From contig URBG01000020.1 in assembly GCA_900546055.1 (NCBI GenBank), positions 1 to 25,025 of the forward strand: a stretch of 25,025 nucleotides of DNA, given 5' to 3'. The position numbers and the translations under genes were made by a program. This DNA comes from an uncultured Mycoplasmatota bacterium (lineage in GTDB: Bacteria; Bacillota_I; Bacilli_A; RF39; UBA660). Under the pieces are notes generated by a model that was not told where the DNA came from, did no database searches, and was given only the letters and a program-made list of their open reading frames with translations. This document shows positions 1-7,480 of the stretch, one piece after another; position 1 is the stretch's first letter, and the number at the start of each line of letters is the position of its first letter.

Positions 1-24
1 CCCCCCCCCCCCCCCTAGGTCGAC
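1..24. other. Poly-C run plus linker-like string at the contig end
   Basis: Fifteen consecutive C residues are followed by overlapping AvrII (CCTAGG, 14-19) and SalI (GTCGAC, 19-24) sites. Long G/C homopolymers are out of place in this AT-rich sequence. I infer a library, adaptor or assembly artefact at a contig end rather than genomic sequence. Confidence 0.6.
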
Positions 25-33
25 TATTTTAAC

Positions 34-68
34 AAAAAAACACAGGATACTTCTGTTTTCCTATGTTT
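34..68 (-). terminator. Rho-independent terminator of the tad-murC operon
   Basis: On the minus strand a 10-bp stem (68-59 pairing with 47-38, one G-U pair) with an 11-base loop is followed by a run of T (complement of 34-40). It lies 23 bases after the murC stop and is the only terminator-like hairpin seen between here and the operon promoter near 6520. Confidence 0.8.
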
Positions 69-90
69 TATATTATTTTATACATAATTT

Positions 91-1407
91 TTATTCATTT
101 TTCTCATTCAAAGATTCCAGTTTATTTATGTAATCATTTTCGAGGTTAGAAATATCATTAGGACTCATAAATAACACAACAGCATTTTGATGTTTTATTA
201 ACTTGTCAGCTTCATCAATGGTAATGTGTTCAGCATTTGGAATTTTTTCAATTAAATCTTCACTAGTGATATCGTCTTCTTGTTTGTTTTCTCTAGCTCC
301 ATGAATATCCATGATATATGCTTTATCAGCGGTACTTAAAATTTCAATGTAATCTTCAGCAAATTCTTTTGTTCTAGTAAAGGTATGCGGCTGAAAAACA
401 ACAACTATTTCTTTATTATCGTATTTTTGTTTAGCAGCTTTAATTGTAACTTTAACTTCGGTTGGGTGGTGGGCATAGTCATCAATAACAACATTATCAC
501 CAACTATGGTCTCAGTAAACCTTCTTTTAGCACCTTCAAAGGTTTTTATTTGTTTTGCTACTTCTTTAGCTTCTAATCTTTCATAATAACAAACACTAAT
601 GACAGCTAGTGCATTAAGTAATTGATGTTTGCCATAAAGTGGCAAATCAAAATGCCCATAATAATTATCTTCAACAAAGACATCAAAACTTGTTCCACTA
701 GAACTGTAGTTAACATCTTTGGCAATGATATCATTATCTTCATCAAGTCCGTAATAGAAAATTGGTTTATTTACTTCTAAACTATGGGTATATCTATCAT
801 CACCGCAAGCAATAACCATTTTTTCGGCGTTATTGGCATATTCTTGATATGCATCGATAACATCATCAATATCTTTAAAGTAATCAACGTGATCTAATTC
901 AATATTGGTGATTATAGCATAGTATGGCGAATATTCTAGAAAGTGACGTTTGTATTCACAAGCTTCTAAAACAAAATATTTGTTTTCCTTATTTGCGTGT
1001 CCTGTACCATCGCCGATTAAATAGTTAGAACCTTTTAAATTATCTAAAACATGGGATAACATAGCTGACGTTGAAGTTTTTCCATGACATCCAGCGATAG
1101 TAATAGTTTCAAACATTCTAGTTAATTTAGCTACCATATCTTGGTATGAGTGGATAGATATCTCTAACTCTTTAGCTCTTATTAATTCTTCATTATCATC
1201 TTTAATAGCGTTGCCCCTGATGATAGTCATATCTTCTTTAATGTTTTCTTTGTTGTAAGGTAAAATCTTAATACCTCTTTGGATTAGGCCTTCTTCGGTA
1301 AAGAAATGTTTTTCAACATCACTACCTTCAACCTCATAACCTAAATCAAATAAAATGGCAGCTAAGGCACTCATGCCCGAACCTTTAATGCCAATAAAAT
1401 AATACAT
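91..1407 (-). CDS. murC: UDP-N-acetylmuramate--L-alanine ligase MurC
   Basis: Cytoplasmic ATP-dependent ligase that adds L-alanine to UDP-MurNAc, the first peptide step of peptidoglycan precursor synthesis. The 438-residue product has normal family length. Visible motifs are the N-terminal nucleotide-sugar loop GIKGSGMSALA (residues 6-16), the ATP P-loop GCHGKTST (106-113), the Gram-positive form EACEYKRHFLEYSP (148-161), the NIELDHVDYF segment (168-177) and the MurC-specific DDYAHHPTE near residue 310. GCHGKTS carries Cys where many homologues have Thr. The start has a perfect AGGAGG site at good spacing. The gene begins 9 bases after the tadC stop with no promoter in the gap, so it is probably read from the tad operon; an internal promoter inside tadC cannot be excluded. 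Its presence indicates a peptidoglycan wall. Confidence 0.96.
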   Translation of the reverse strand: MYYFIGIKGSGMSALAAILFDLGYEVEGSDVEKHFFTEEGLIQRGIKILPYNKENIKEDMTIIRGNAIKDDNEELIRAKELEISIHSYQDMVAKLTRMFETITIAGCHGKTSTSAMLSHVLDNLKGSNYLIGDGTGHANKENKYFVLEACEYKRHFLEYSPYYAIITNIELDHVDYFKDIDDVIDAYQEYANNAEKMVIACGDDRYTHSLEVNKPIFYYGLDEDNDIIAKDVNYSSSGTSFDVFVEDNYYGHFDLPLYGKHQLLNALAVISVCYYERLEAKEVAKQIKTFEGAKRRFTETIVGDNVVIDDYAHHPTEVKVTIKAAKQKYDNKEIVVVFQPHTFTRTKEFAEDYIEILSTADKAYIMDIHGARENKQEDDITSEDLIEKIPNAEHITIDEADKLIKHQNAVVLFMSPNDISNLENDYINKLESLNEKNE

Positions 1408-1416
1408 AGTTTCCTC

Positions 1417-2118
1417 CTATCCTATCAGTTCAATTAAATATGGTCCTAAAATTAATACCATGATTAACGGAACAATAAAAACAACTGATATTATACTAAC
1501 TTTATTTGGTATTTTATTGATTTTCCCCTTTATTTCTAATATTTGTTTTTCTCTTAGAAAATCTATTTGATTATACATTGTATCTAAAATACTATTACCA
1601 AATTGATTTGTCTGAGTAATGTTTAAAATGATATTATTAATGGTTTCAGAGGGAATCCTTTTTTTCATGCTTTCTAAAGCCTCAATTAAGGATTTACCAA
1701 AATTCATTTCAAACAAAGCTTTTTGAAATTCCTTAGAAATTTCTGAATCTACATTATCACATGTTACTTTTAATGATTCTTCAAGGTTACGTCCTGATTC
1801 TAAGGTTAAGGTCAAAATCTCAAAGAACTGCAATGCTTCGTAATCTAATCTTGAAGTTCTCTGTTTTATTTTTCTAATAATAAATATGTAATAGAATAAA
1901 TAATAGTACCCTATCGCGACAAATGGTGCATAAATATAACCATTTTTACTAATGTATAAAACAAGGATAAATACGACAACTGTTGTAAAAAGTCTGGTGT
2001 TACAAAATGAAATTGTATCAAATTCAGTATCGTCACCTAAACTAGTGATTTTTTCGTTTACTTCTTCTATTTCTTTTTTTCGATATATTTTCTGAATGAA
2101 TTTATTTCGATCGTTCAT
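1417..2118 (-). CDS. tadC: TadC-like inner-membrane platform protein (T2SSF domain)
   Basis: Second platform protein of a Tad (tight adherence, type IVc pilus-like) machine, thought to sit in the membrane and couple the TadA ATPase to filament assembly. The 233-residue product has two adjacent hydrophobic segments (about 43-57 and 60-82), a cytoplasmic type II secretion F-type helical region (about 95-200) with the typical ESGRNLEESL turn (107-116), and a C-terminal membrane segment (about 207-229). It starts immediately after the tadB stop, with AAGGTGGTG inside the tadB end as ribosome site, so the two are translationally coupled. The assignment to TadC rather than TadB rests on gene order and shorter length. 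Confidence 0.85.
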   Translation of the reverse strand: MNDRNKFIQKIYRKKEIEEVNEKITSLGDDTEFDTISFCNTRLFTTVVVFILVLYISKNGYIYAPFVAIGYYYLFYYIFIIRKIKQRTSRLDYEALQFFEILTLTLESGRNLEESLKVTCDNVDSEISKEFQKALFEMNFGKSLIEALESMKKRIPSETINNIILNITQTNQFGNSILDTMYNQIDFLREKQILEIKGKINKIPNKVSIISVVFIVPLIMVLILGPYLIELIG

Positions 2119-3621
2119 CTAAATCACCACCTTCATTATTTTGCGGACACAGATGACGAATACTATATAGTAAATAATCATTCCGATAAGTAAGAATACG
2201 CCAAGTTTAGTCGTAAAGAATGGAACGAAATAAGTTGGACTTATAAGACTAACAAATAAAATAAATAAGAATGGTACAGCAAATAGAACGTAAACGATTA
2301 TTTTACTGCTTCCAGTTAATGACTTTAATTCTAGTCTTAGTTTTTTCTTGTTAAATAAACTCTTTTCGATTGATTCGAAAACAGCAATGATATTACCACC
2401 GGTTTTATTAAGAATCGTTAAGGATGCGGTTAAGTAATTAACTTCTTCAAGATTAACTCTATCAGCAAAGCGTTTAAATACAACGTCAATACCTAAACCA
2501 TAAGAAAGCTCTAAACTCATTTTTTCAAATTCTTTAGCGATTTCGCCTTCGACTTCTTTACTAACAATATCAATAGCTTGGCTGATACTTCTTCCTGACT
2601 TGAAGGCGTTGTTCATAACAATAATAGCTGAAAGTAAATCATTTTCTAATTTGTTACGATAAACTTTGTATTTAGCAAAATAGATAACGTCTAGAACGAA
2701 GAAACCAACTAAAAGTGGGAATACGATTTCGTATGGAGTCATCAATTTTAACTGAATAGTTTTAGCAAAGCCAGCGATTAATAAGAAAATAAATGATACA
2801 ATAAATTTACCAACTAATATTTCCATTCCGTTTTCGTGTATCGCGCTTACGGTGCGATACTTATCTAGTTTTTTAGCGTATTTTTGAGCGAAAACTGATT
2901 TTTCTAGTGATTTAGTCCACTTTTTAGCTTTTCCTTGATACCAGTTTATAGAACTATCAAATAATGATGGTTCTTTGTTTTTTAATGGTTCGATGGTATA
3001 TGGTTCAATTCTTTTTTCTAGCTTTAAAGTTTTTCTAAACCTTACAATAAGAAAAACAATAAAAGTTAAAATTATTATAATAAAACCTTGGAGCGCGAAA
3101 ATGTGGTGCTGGTTATCAAGAACACTAATGGTAATGGTTTTACTAACAGTGTTTCCAGCCTCATCACTAACAGTATAAGTTAAATTATGATTTCCGGCTT
3201 CATCAAGATTTATATCTTTTGAATTATTTGTTATTTTGCTGGTGATATCTCCATCCTGATTATCCTTAGCGGAGATACCTTCATCAATTAATAATTTTTC
3301 TCCTTTATACAATTCAAGTTTGGATGAACCAACATCTAAAACTGGTGGTTCTTTATCGATAATATAAGTGCCACTATTAATAACAGTTTCTTTACCAGAG
3401 GAATCATACACCTTAGCAACAATTTTGTAGGTCCCAGTATCACTCATATAAATGTTAGTGCTTTTGTTGTTGTTTATAACAATTGTACTAACATCTTTAC
3501 CATTTTTATAAAGTGTATAGTTATATTTTTGTGTATTTTGTGCAGGTGAAAAAGCGACAACAAGATCTTTGTTTATCGGTTTAGTTGTGCTTGTGATGTT
3601 GAAGTTTCCACCTTCTACCAT
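2119..3621 (-). CDS. tadB: TadB-like platform protein with N-terminal Ig-like (DUF5011-type) region
   Basis: A 500-residue protein, much longer than the roughly 300 typical of TadB. Residues 1-90 look beta-rich (Ig/fibronectin-like). Residues 91-168 resemble a DUF5011/bacterial Ig repeat, with PPVLDVG, DNQDGDITSKI and the ending LTYTVSDEAGNTVSKTI. A membrane helix (about 175-193) is followed by a basic stretch RFRKTLKLEKR, which puts the Ig part outside by the positive-inside rule. Then come two helices (268-289, 297-317), the T2SSF region (about 327-440, with NAFKSGRSISQAI) and two C-terminal helices (441-461, 473-492). There is no classical signal peptide. The start is set by AGGAGG overlapping the end of tadA. 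An adhesive or wall-contacting role for the Ig part is inference. Confidence 0.85.
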   Translation of the reverse strand: MVEGGNFNITSTTKPINKDLVVAFSPAQNTQKYNYTLYKNGKDVSTIVINNNKSTNIYMSDTGTYKIVAKVYDSSGKETVINSGTYIIDKEPPVLDVGSSKLELYKGEKLLIDEGISAKDNQDGDITSKITNNSKDINLDEAGNHNLTYTVSDEAGNTVSKTITISVLDNQHHIFALQGFIIIILTFIVFLIVRFRKTLKLEKRIEPYTIEPLKNKEPSLFDSSINWYQGKAKKWTKSLEKSVFAQKYAKKLDKYRTVSAIHENGMEILVGKFIVSFIFLLIAGFAKTIQLKLMTPYEIVFPLLVGFFVLDVIYFAKYKVYRNKLENDLLSAIIVMNNAFKSGRSISQAIDIVSKEVEGEIAKEFEKMSLELSYGLGIDVVFKRFADRVNLEEVNYLTASLTILNKTGGNIIAVFESIEKSLFNKKKLRLELKSLTGSSKIIVYVLFAVPFLFILFVSLISPTYFVPFFTTKLGVFLLIGMIIYYIVFVICVRKIMKVVI

Positions 3622-3635
3622 ACTGGTCCTCCTAC

Positions 3636-4964
3636 TTATTTGCCAAAAATATCGGTTAAATCATCAATGCCATGAGCTTTTATTTTGGCATAAACTTTTG
3701 GAACGTATTTATGCATTAGGAATTCACCAACCACGTCCCCATTTGGTAAAACTCCTGTTTGTCGAAATTTAAATATTTCTTTTTGATTAATTTCCCCATC
3801 TTTAATACCAGTGATTTCGTTAATACTGGTGATTCTTCTTCTTCCATCGGAGAATCTTTGAATTTGAATAACAATATCTAGAGCGTTTTCAACGTATTCG
3901 CGAATAGCAGTTACTGGAATTTCAATACCATTCATCAATACCATGGTTTCTAGACGGTTTAAGGCGTCTTCGGGGCCATTAGCGTGCATTGTAGTCATAC
4001 TGCCGTCGTGTCCAGTATTCATAGCTTGAAGCATATCAAAGGCCTCTTTACCACGAACTTCACCGACAATAATACGATCTGGTCTCATTCTCAAAGAATT
4101 GATAACTAAATCTCTGATCGTAACCTGTCCTGAACCTTCATAATTAGTAGTTCTTGTTTCTAACGAAATAACGTGATCTTGTTTTAATTTTAATTCAGCA
4201 GCGTCTTCAATAGTAATAATACGCTCATCATGGAAGCAAAACGATGATAAAACGTTTAATAAGGTTGTTTTACCACTGCCAGTTCCCCCGACTATGATGA
4301 TATTTAATTTAGAATGAACACAAGCCTCTAAAAATCTAGCCATATATGGCGTTAGAGTTCCTGTTCTTAAAAAGTCATCAATATTAGCCAATTCTTTTTT
4401 AAATTTTCTGATTGTAAGGACTGGACCATTTAATGATAATGGTGGCAAAACAGCATTTAATCTAGAACCATCATCTAGCCTAGCATCGACCATCGGATGA
4501 GCAATGTCAATTGTTCGTCCTAATGGTTGAACAAGCCTTTGTATAACTCTAACAATATGATCGTCATTAACAAAACTAACACTATTATCTCTAATCAGAT
4601 GCCCATTTAGTTCAATATAAACCTCATCCTTACCATTAACCATGATTTCAGTTATATCTTTATCTTTTAATAATTCGGTTATTGGTCCAAAACCGCTAAT
4701 TTCGTTATCAATTAAATTATATATATAGTTTCTTTCGGCACTGCTTAAGTCATAGCCTTCTATTGTTTTGTCAATTTGGATTTTAACAAAATCGTCCATT
4801 GACTCATGATTTTGAATATTATTATCGATTAAATTTTGAATAATTTCATTTCTGAGTTCTTCTAGTAATTCCTTATTGGGAAAGGCATCGTAGTCATTTA
4901 CTTCTTCATGAATTATTTCTTCTGGTTTTACGTCAAACTCATCGACAAATTTTCTTTTAGTCAT
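3636..4964 (-). CDS. tadA: TadA/CpaF secretion-pilus ATPase
   Basis: Hexameric cytoplasmic ATPase that powers Tad filament assembly. The 442-residue protein has the CpaF-type N-terminal domain (DNEISGFGPITELL at 87-100; HPMVDARLDDGSRLNAVLPP at 156-175), Walker A GGTGSGKTT (226-234), an acidic box near TIEDAAEL (251-258), LRMRPDRIIVGEVRGKEAFD (291-310) as Walker B, and a histidine box near TTMHANG (324-330). These separate it from PilB/GspE and place it in the CpaF/VirB11-like group. The start has AAGGAGG at good spacing. It lies 12 bases after the CpaE-like gene and 14 bases before tadB in the same operon. Confidence 0.94.
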   Translation of the reverse strand: MTKRKFVDEFDVKPEEIIHEEVNDYDAFPNKELLEELRNEIIQNLIDNNIQNHESMDDFVKIQIDKTIEGYDLSSAERNYIYNLIDNEISGFGPITELLKDKDITEIMVNGKDEVYIELNGHLIRDNSVSFVNDDHIVRVIQRLVQPLGRTIDIAHPMVDARLDDGSRLNAVLPPLSLNGPVLTIRKFKKELANIDDFLRTGTLTPYMARFLEACVHSKLNIIIVGGTGSGKTTLLNVLSSFCFHDERIITIEDAAELKLKQDHVISLETRTTNYEGSGQVTIRDLVINSLRMRPDRIIVGEVRGKEAFDMLQAMNTGHDGSMTTMHANGPEDALNRLETMVLMNGIEIPVTAIREYVENALDIVIQIQRFSDGRRRITSINEITGIKDGEINQKEIFKFRQTGVLPNGDVVGEFLMHKYVPKVYAKIKAHGIDDLTDIFGK

Positions 4965-4976
4965 GGCCTTTCCTCC

Positions 4977-5726
4977 TTATTCTTCTTTTAATGCTTTGGT
5001 GACAATTTCGGTTAAGACTTGTCCACCTTTACTATGGGCAATGTTTTTATCCAGGGTCATTATTTTGCCATTGTAAACAAATTTTTCAATATTTTTATTA
5101 TAAAAACTCTTAGGCAAAACATAATCGATATTTGAACCAATCATGTTTTTTATTTCATATGGACTGTAACTAGTATTGTTTGGTCTAGCTTCATTTAAAA
5201 TTATTTTATAGTTATGGCGATCCATATCCTTGAAAATAGCAACCATTGTTTTCATGCTTTTAATATCCATTAAGTCATTAGTAATTACATATAGTATTTC
5301 ATCACTAATGTCTAAGGTAACAACATTTATTTGATCAATGATGTGGTTGGTATCGATTAAAATAACATCGTATTTCAATATCAATCTTGAAATTAATATT
5401 TCGATAAATTTTGCTCTTATTTTACTAACGCTTCGAGGATCGATTGGAGCGGTTAGAACATCGATATAATCATTATATTTTTGGGTATAATCTTCCAATT
5501 GTCCAAAACGGTTGTTCATCATATCTTCACATAGGGTATAAATATCTGTCTCGCCATTTACATTTAGTGACGCCCCTATTGAACCTGAGTATAAATCTAA
5601 ATCAACAATAACTGTTTTTTTATGCATATCTGATAAAATGCCAGCTATATTTAAAACGGTTGTGGTTTTACCAGAGCCACCTTTAACCGATGTTACAGTT
5701 ATTACTTTTGCTTTATTTAGTGCCAT
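4977..5726 (-). CDS. CpaE/TadZ-like MinD-family ATPase
   Basis: Deviant Walker-A ATPase of the ParA/MinD family. In Tad loci this protein (CpaE/TadZ) localises the machine, often at a pole. The 249-residue product shows the deviant P-loop KGGSGKTT (15-22), the switch region VDLDLYSGSIGASLN (about 41-55) and an LIDTNH segment in place of the usual DTPP. It lacks the N-terminal receiver-like domain of longer CpaE proteins, so only the ATPase part is present. Its position between the tadE genes and tadA supports the Tad role. The ribosome site AGAGGTGG is of moderate strength. A general chromosome or plasmid partition ParA is less likely, because no parB or centromere repeats are near. Confidence 0.85.
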   Translation of the reverse strand: MALNKAKVITVTSVKGGSGKTTTVLNIAGILSDMHKKTVIVDLDLYSGSIGASLNVNGETDIYTLCEDMMNNRFGQLEDYTQKYNDYIDVLTAPIDPRSVSKIRAKFIEILISRLILKYDVILIDTNHIIDQINVVTLDISDEILYVITNDLMDIKSMKTMVAIFKDMDRHNYKIILNEARPNNTSYSPYEIKNMIGSNIDYVLPKSFYNKNIEKFVYNGKIMTLDKNIAHSKGGQVLTEIVTKALKEE

Positions 5727-5736
5727 AGTCCACCTC

Positions 5737-6147
5737 TTACTCTTTTATTATTTGCATTTTTCCATCATTGACATAGCCATTATAAGTTATATCTAAATCA
5801 TAACCATTACCAACAATAGAAATAAAAATTCCTTTGACTTTATCTTTGACGTTAATACGAATTACCCCATTGTCGACATTAACGATTTTATTTCCTTTTA
5901 TATTTGTTTCTAACATTGTTTCCATCTTTTGTTTTATGTTATCATCTTTTAGATTTTTTAAGCCATATTTTATTGTGCTTTGAATTTCAGTTTCATATTT
6001 ATGTTTGGTATAAGCTAAATTGCCGACATCGACGACGATAGCTAACAAAATGATGATAATTGGTAAAAGCATAACGAATGTAACCAATGATTGTCCTTTA
6101 TTGTTCAAGGTTTTCACTACTTTCTTGAGGAATATTTTGACTATCAT
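5737..6147 (-). CDS. TadE-like minor pseudopilin (second copy)
   Basis: Small protein with one N-terminal membrane helix preceded by a TadE-type leader, NNKGQSLVTFVMLLP, then a roughly 100-residue outer part ending GYVNDGKMQIIKE. TadE proteins are minor pseudopilins processed by a prepilin peptidase. The usual Glu at position 5 after the processing Gly is Thr here, unlike the upstream copy. The ATG at 6147 overlaps the upstream gene by 50 bases and has no good ribosome site. GTG (codon 12) or TTG (codon 15) would give a leader of normal length and may be the true start. The coding region clearly belongs to the operon; only its 5' end is uncertain. Confidence 0.78.
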   Translation of the reverse strand: MIVKIFLKKVVKTLNNKGQSLVTFVMLLPIIIILLAIVVDVGNLAYTKHKYETEIQSTIKYGLKNLKDDNIKQKMETMLETNIKGNKIVNVDNGVIRINVKDKVKGIFISIVGNGYDLDITYNGYVNDGKMQIIKE

Positions 6148-6490
6148 CTACTTCATTATCAAGATAAATACTTTTTGAAGCTTCAGCCGTGTATTCTTTA
6201 CCTAATACATTATTAAGTCCGGGCGCGTTGATACTTATTTTCTTTTTTAAGGTTAATTTAATCATATCACCAGTTTTGCTTTCGTCATAAATTAAATTTT
6301 CATTAGCAACATAGGCTTTTAATTCTTTTTGCTTGTCATTTTGATAAAGCTCGGTAACGGTTTCGAGGGAATCGTTTAAATTGTATTTTTGCAAAAAAAT
6401 ATTACCAATATCTATTAAAGCAACAAAAACAAGTAAGATAATTGGCAAAATTAAAATGAACTCTATTAGTGCTTGCCCCTTTTCTTTCAT
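6098..6490 (-). CDS. tadE: TadE-like minor pseudopilin, first gene of the tad operon
   Basis: A 130-residue protein starting MKEKGQALIEFILILP, the typical TadE leader with a Gly processing site and Glu at +5, followed by a single membrane helix (about 9-27) and a charged outer domain. It ends with an acidic Gln/Ser/Glu tail. TadE-type pseudopilins assist Tad filament assembly. It is the first gene after the promoter at 6515-6543. The ribosome site is weak (GATAGG about 12 bases upstream). No classical short Flp major pilin lies with it, which is unusual, so TadE-like proteins might be the filament subunits here or flp may lie elsewhere. Confidence 0.82.
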   Translation of the reverse strand: MKEKGQALIEFILILPIILLVFVALIDIGNIFLQKYNLNDSLETVTELYQNDKQKELKAYVANENLIYDESKTGDMIKLTLKKKISINAPGLNNVLGKEYTAEASKSIYLDNEVDDSQNIPQESSENLEQ

Positions 6491-6514
6491 ATTATCACGC
6501 TACCTATCATATAA

Positions 6515-6543
6515 ATTATATCAAATTTAATGGTAAATAACAA
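6515..6543 (-). promoter_or_regulatory. Promoter of the tad-murC operon
   Basis: Minus strand: -35 TTGTTA (6543-6538), a 17-base spacer and extended -10 TGATATAAT (6523-6515). This predicts a start near 6508, about 20 bases before the tadE ATG, and matches a vegetative sigma-A consensus. Confidence 0.75.
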
Positions 6544-6674
6544 TAAAATATTAATTTAAAATCTAGATTTTTATTTCTGATGCCTACTAAAAAAGTATTA
6601 TAGTGAATTCCTTGATTTTTAAAGGTGTTTATGATAAGCTAAGTGATACTTTTCGAATTATTTAGGAGGAAAAA

Positions 6675-7466
6675 ATGGCAAACAAAAAAAAGACACTATA
6701 TCCGAGTGAAGTTTATTATAAGGAATTAGGAAAAAGAAAAGGAAAACAAATAATTTATCAGGAATATCTTGATTATCGATTAGGTCTTCCTCTTGGAACA
6801 GAGCACATCTTAAATGAAGCAATTAGAATTTTTAAAGCATCTACTCCCGAAAAGCCAGATAGATTAGATGTTAATTGGAAATTATTTGGATGTTTACTAT
6901 TAGCGGCTTATAATTTTCCAATTCGCGATGAAAATTCAGTTATAGACAAATTACGCAGATCAGGTATTACTAGTAGTCAGCTTTGCTATGACTTTGATTT
7001 AAAAATACCAACTAGTAAATTAAAACTTATAAGCTGCGCACCAACATATGTTGATTATTTTAAGGAGCCGTTTGAAAAAATGGAAAGCCGAATTTTTCCG
7101 ATTGATGAAACACCATTTTCAAGATTATCTCCTGAAAAGCTTTTTTATCAATTGATGAGAATTATAGAAAGACCACAAACGAATTTAGAAATTGAAGATT
7201 ACGGTAATATGGATGAAGAACTATTTGACACTATATTAGCAGAGCTTCAAAGAAGAGATACTGTTCTAGAACAAATGGATAAAGATTTAAAACCTGTATT
7301 CATGTGGACTAGCCAAAGCCTAGGATATACAGAGGCGGAAAGTATTATTTCTGCAAATGAAATATTTACTAAGTCACAGGAAGATTTTGAAAAGCCTGAT
7401 ATTCAAACTCCCTTTACTTGCTACTCTGGTCAAACGCCTAAGTGCTTAAAAAAAGGTACACTTTAA
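6675..7466 (+). CDS. Hypothetical protein, unrecognised family
   Basis: I do not recognise this 263-residue protein. It is soluble: no signal peptide or membrane helix, a lysine-rich N-terminus (MANKKKTLYPSEVYYKEL), mixed alpha-type composition, and scattered Cys residues (about positions 78, 103, 120 and two near the C-terminus). It is divergent from the tad operon and convergent with the phosphoketolase gene, with which it shares a terminator. The start is well supported by AGGAGG at 6663-6668, 6 bases before ATG. Its base composition looks like that of its neighbours. No function is proposed. Confidence 0.8.
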   Translation: MANKKKTLYPSEVYYKELGKRKGKQIIYQEYLDYRLGLPLGTEHILNEAIRIFKASTPEKPDRLDVNWKLFGCLLLAAYNFPIRDENSVIDKLRRSGITSSQLCYDFDLKIPTSKLKLISCAPTYVDYFKEPFEKMESRIFPIDETPFSRLSPEKLFYQLMRIIERPQTNLEIEDYGNMDEELFDTILAELQRRDTVLEQMDKDLKPVFMWTSQSLGYTEAESIISANEIFTKSQEDFEKPDIQTPFTCYSGQTPKCLKKGTL

Positions 7467-7480
7467 AAGCGTACTTTTTT
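7448..7480. terminator. Shared bidirectional terminator of convergent genes
   Basis: The A-tract and GGTAC (7448-7459) pair with GTACTTTTTT (7471-7480) around an 11-base loop, with a run of T on both strands. The stop codon of the upstream plus-strand gene (7464-7466) lies in the loop, and the phosphoketolase stop overlaps the right end. Confidence 0.82.

Noticed and set aside
2975..3772. Plus-strand open frames opposite tadB/tadA
   Set aside because: They lie within strongly supported minus-strand genes, have no ribosome site or recognisable domain, and are shadow frames.
4977..5726. Plasmid or chromosome partition ParA
   Set aside because: It sits inside the tad operon with no parB or parS-like repeats. 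A CpaE/TadZ role fits better.
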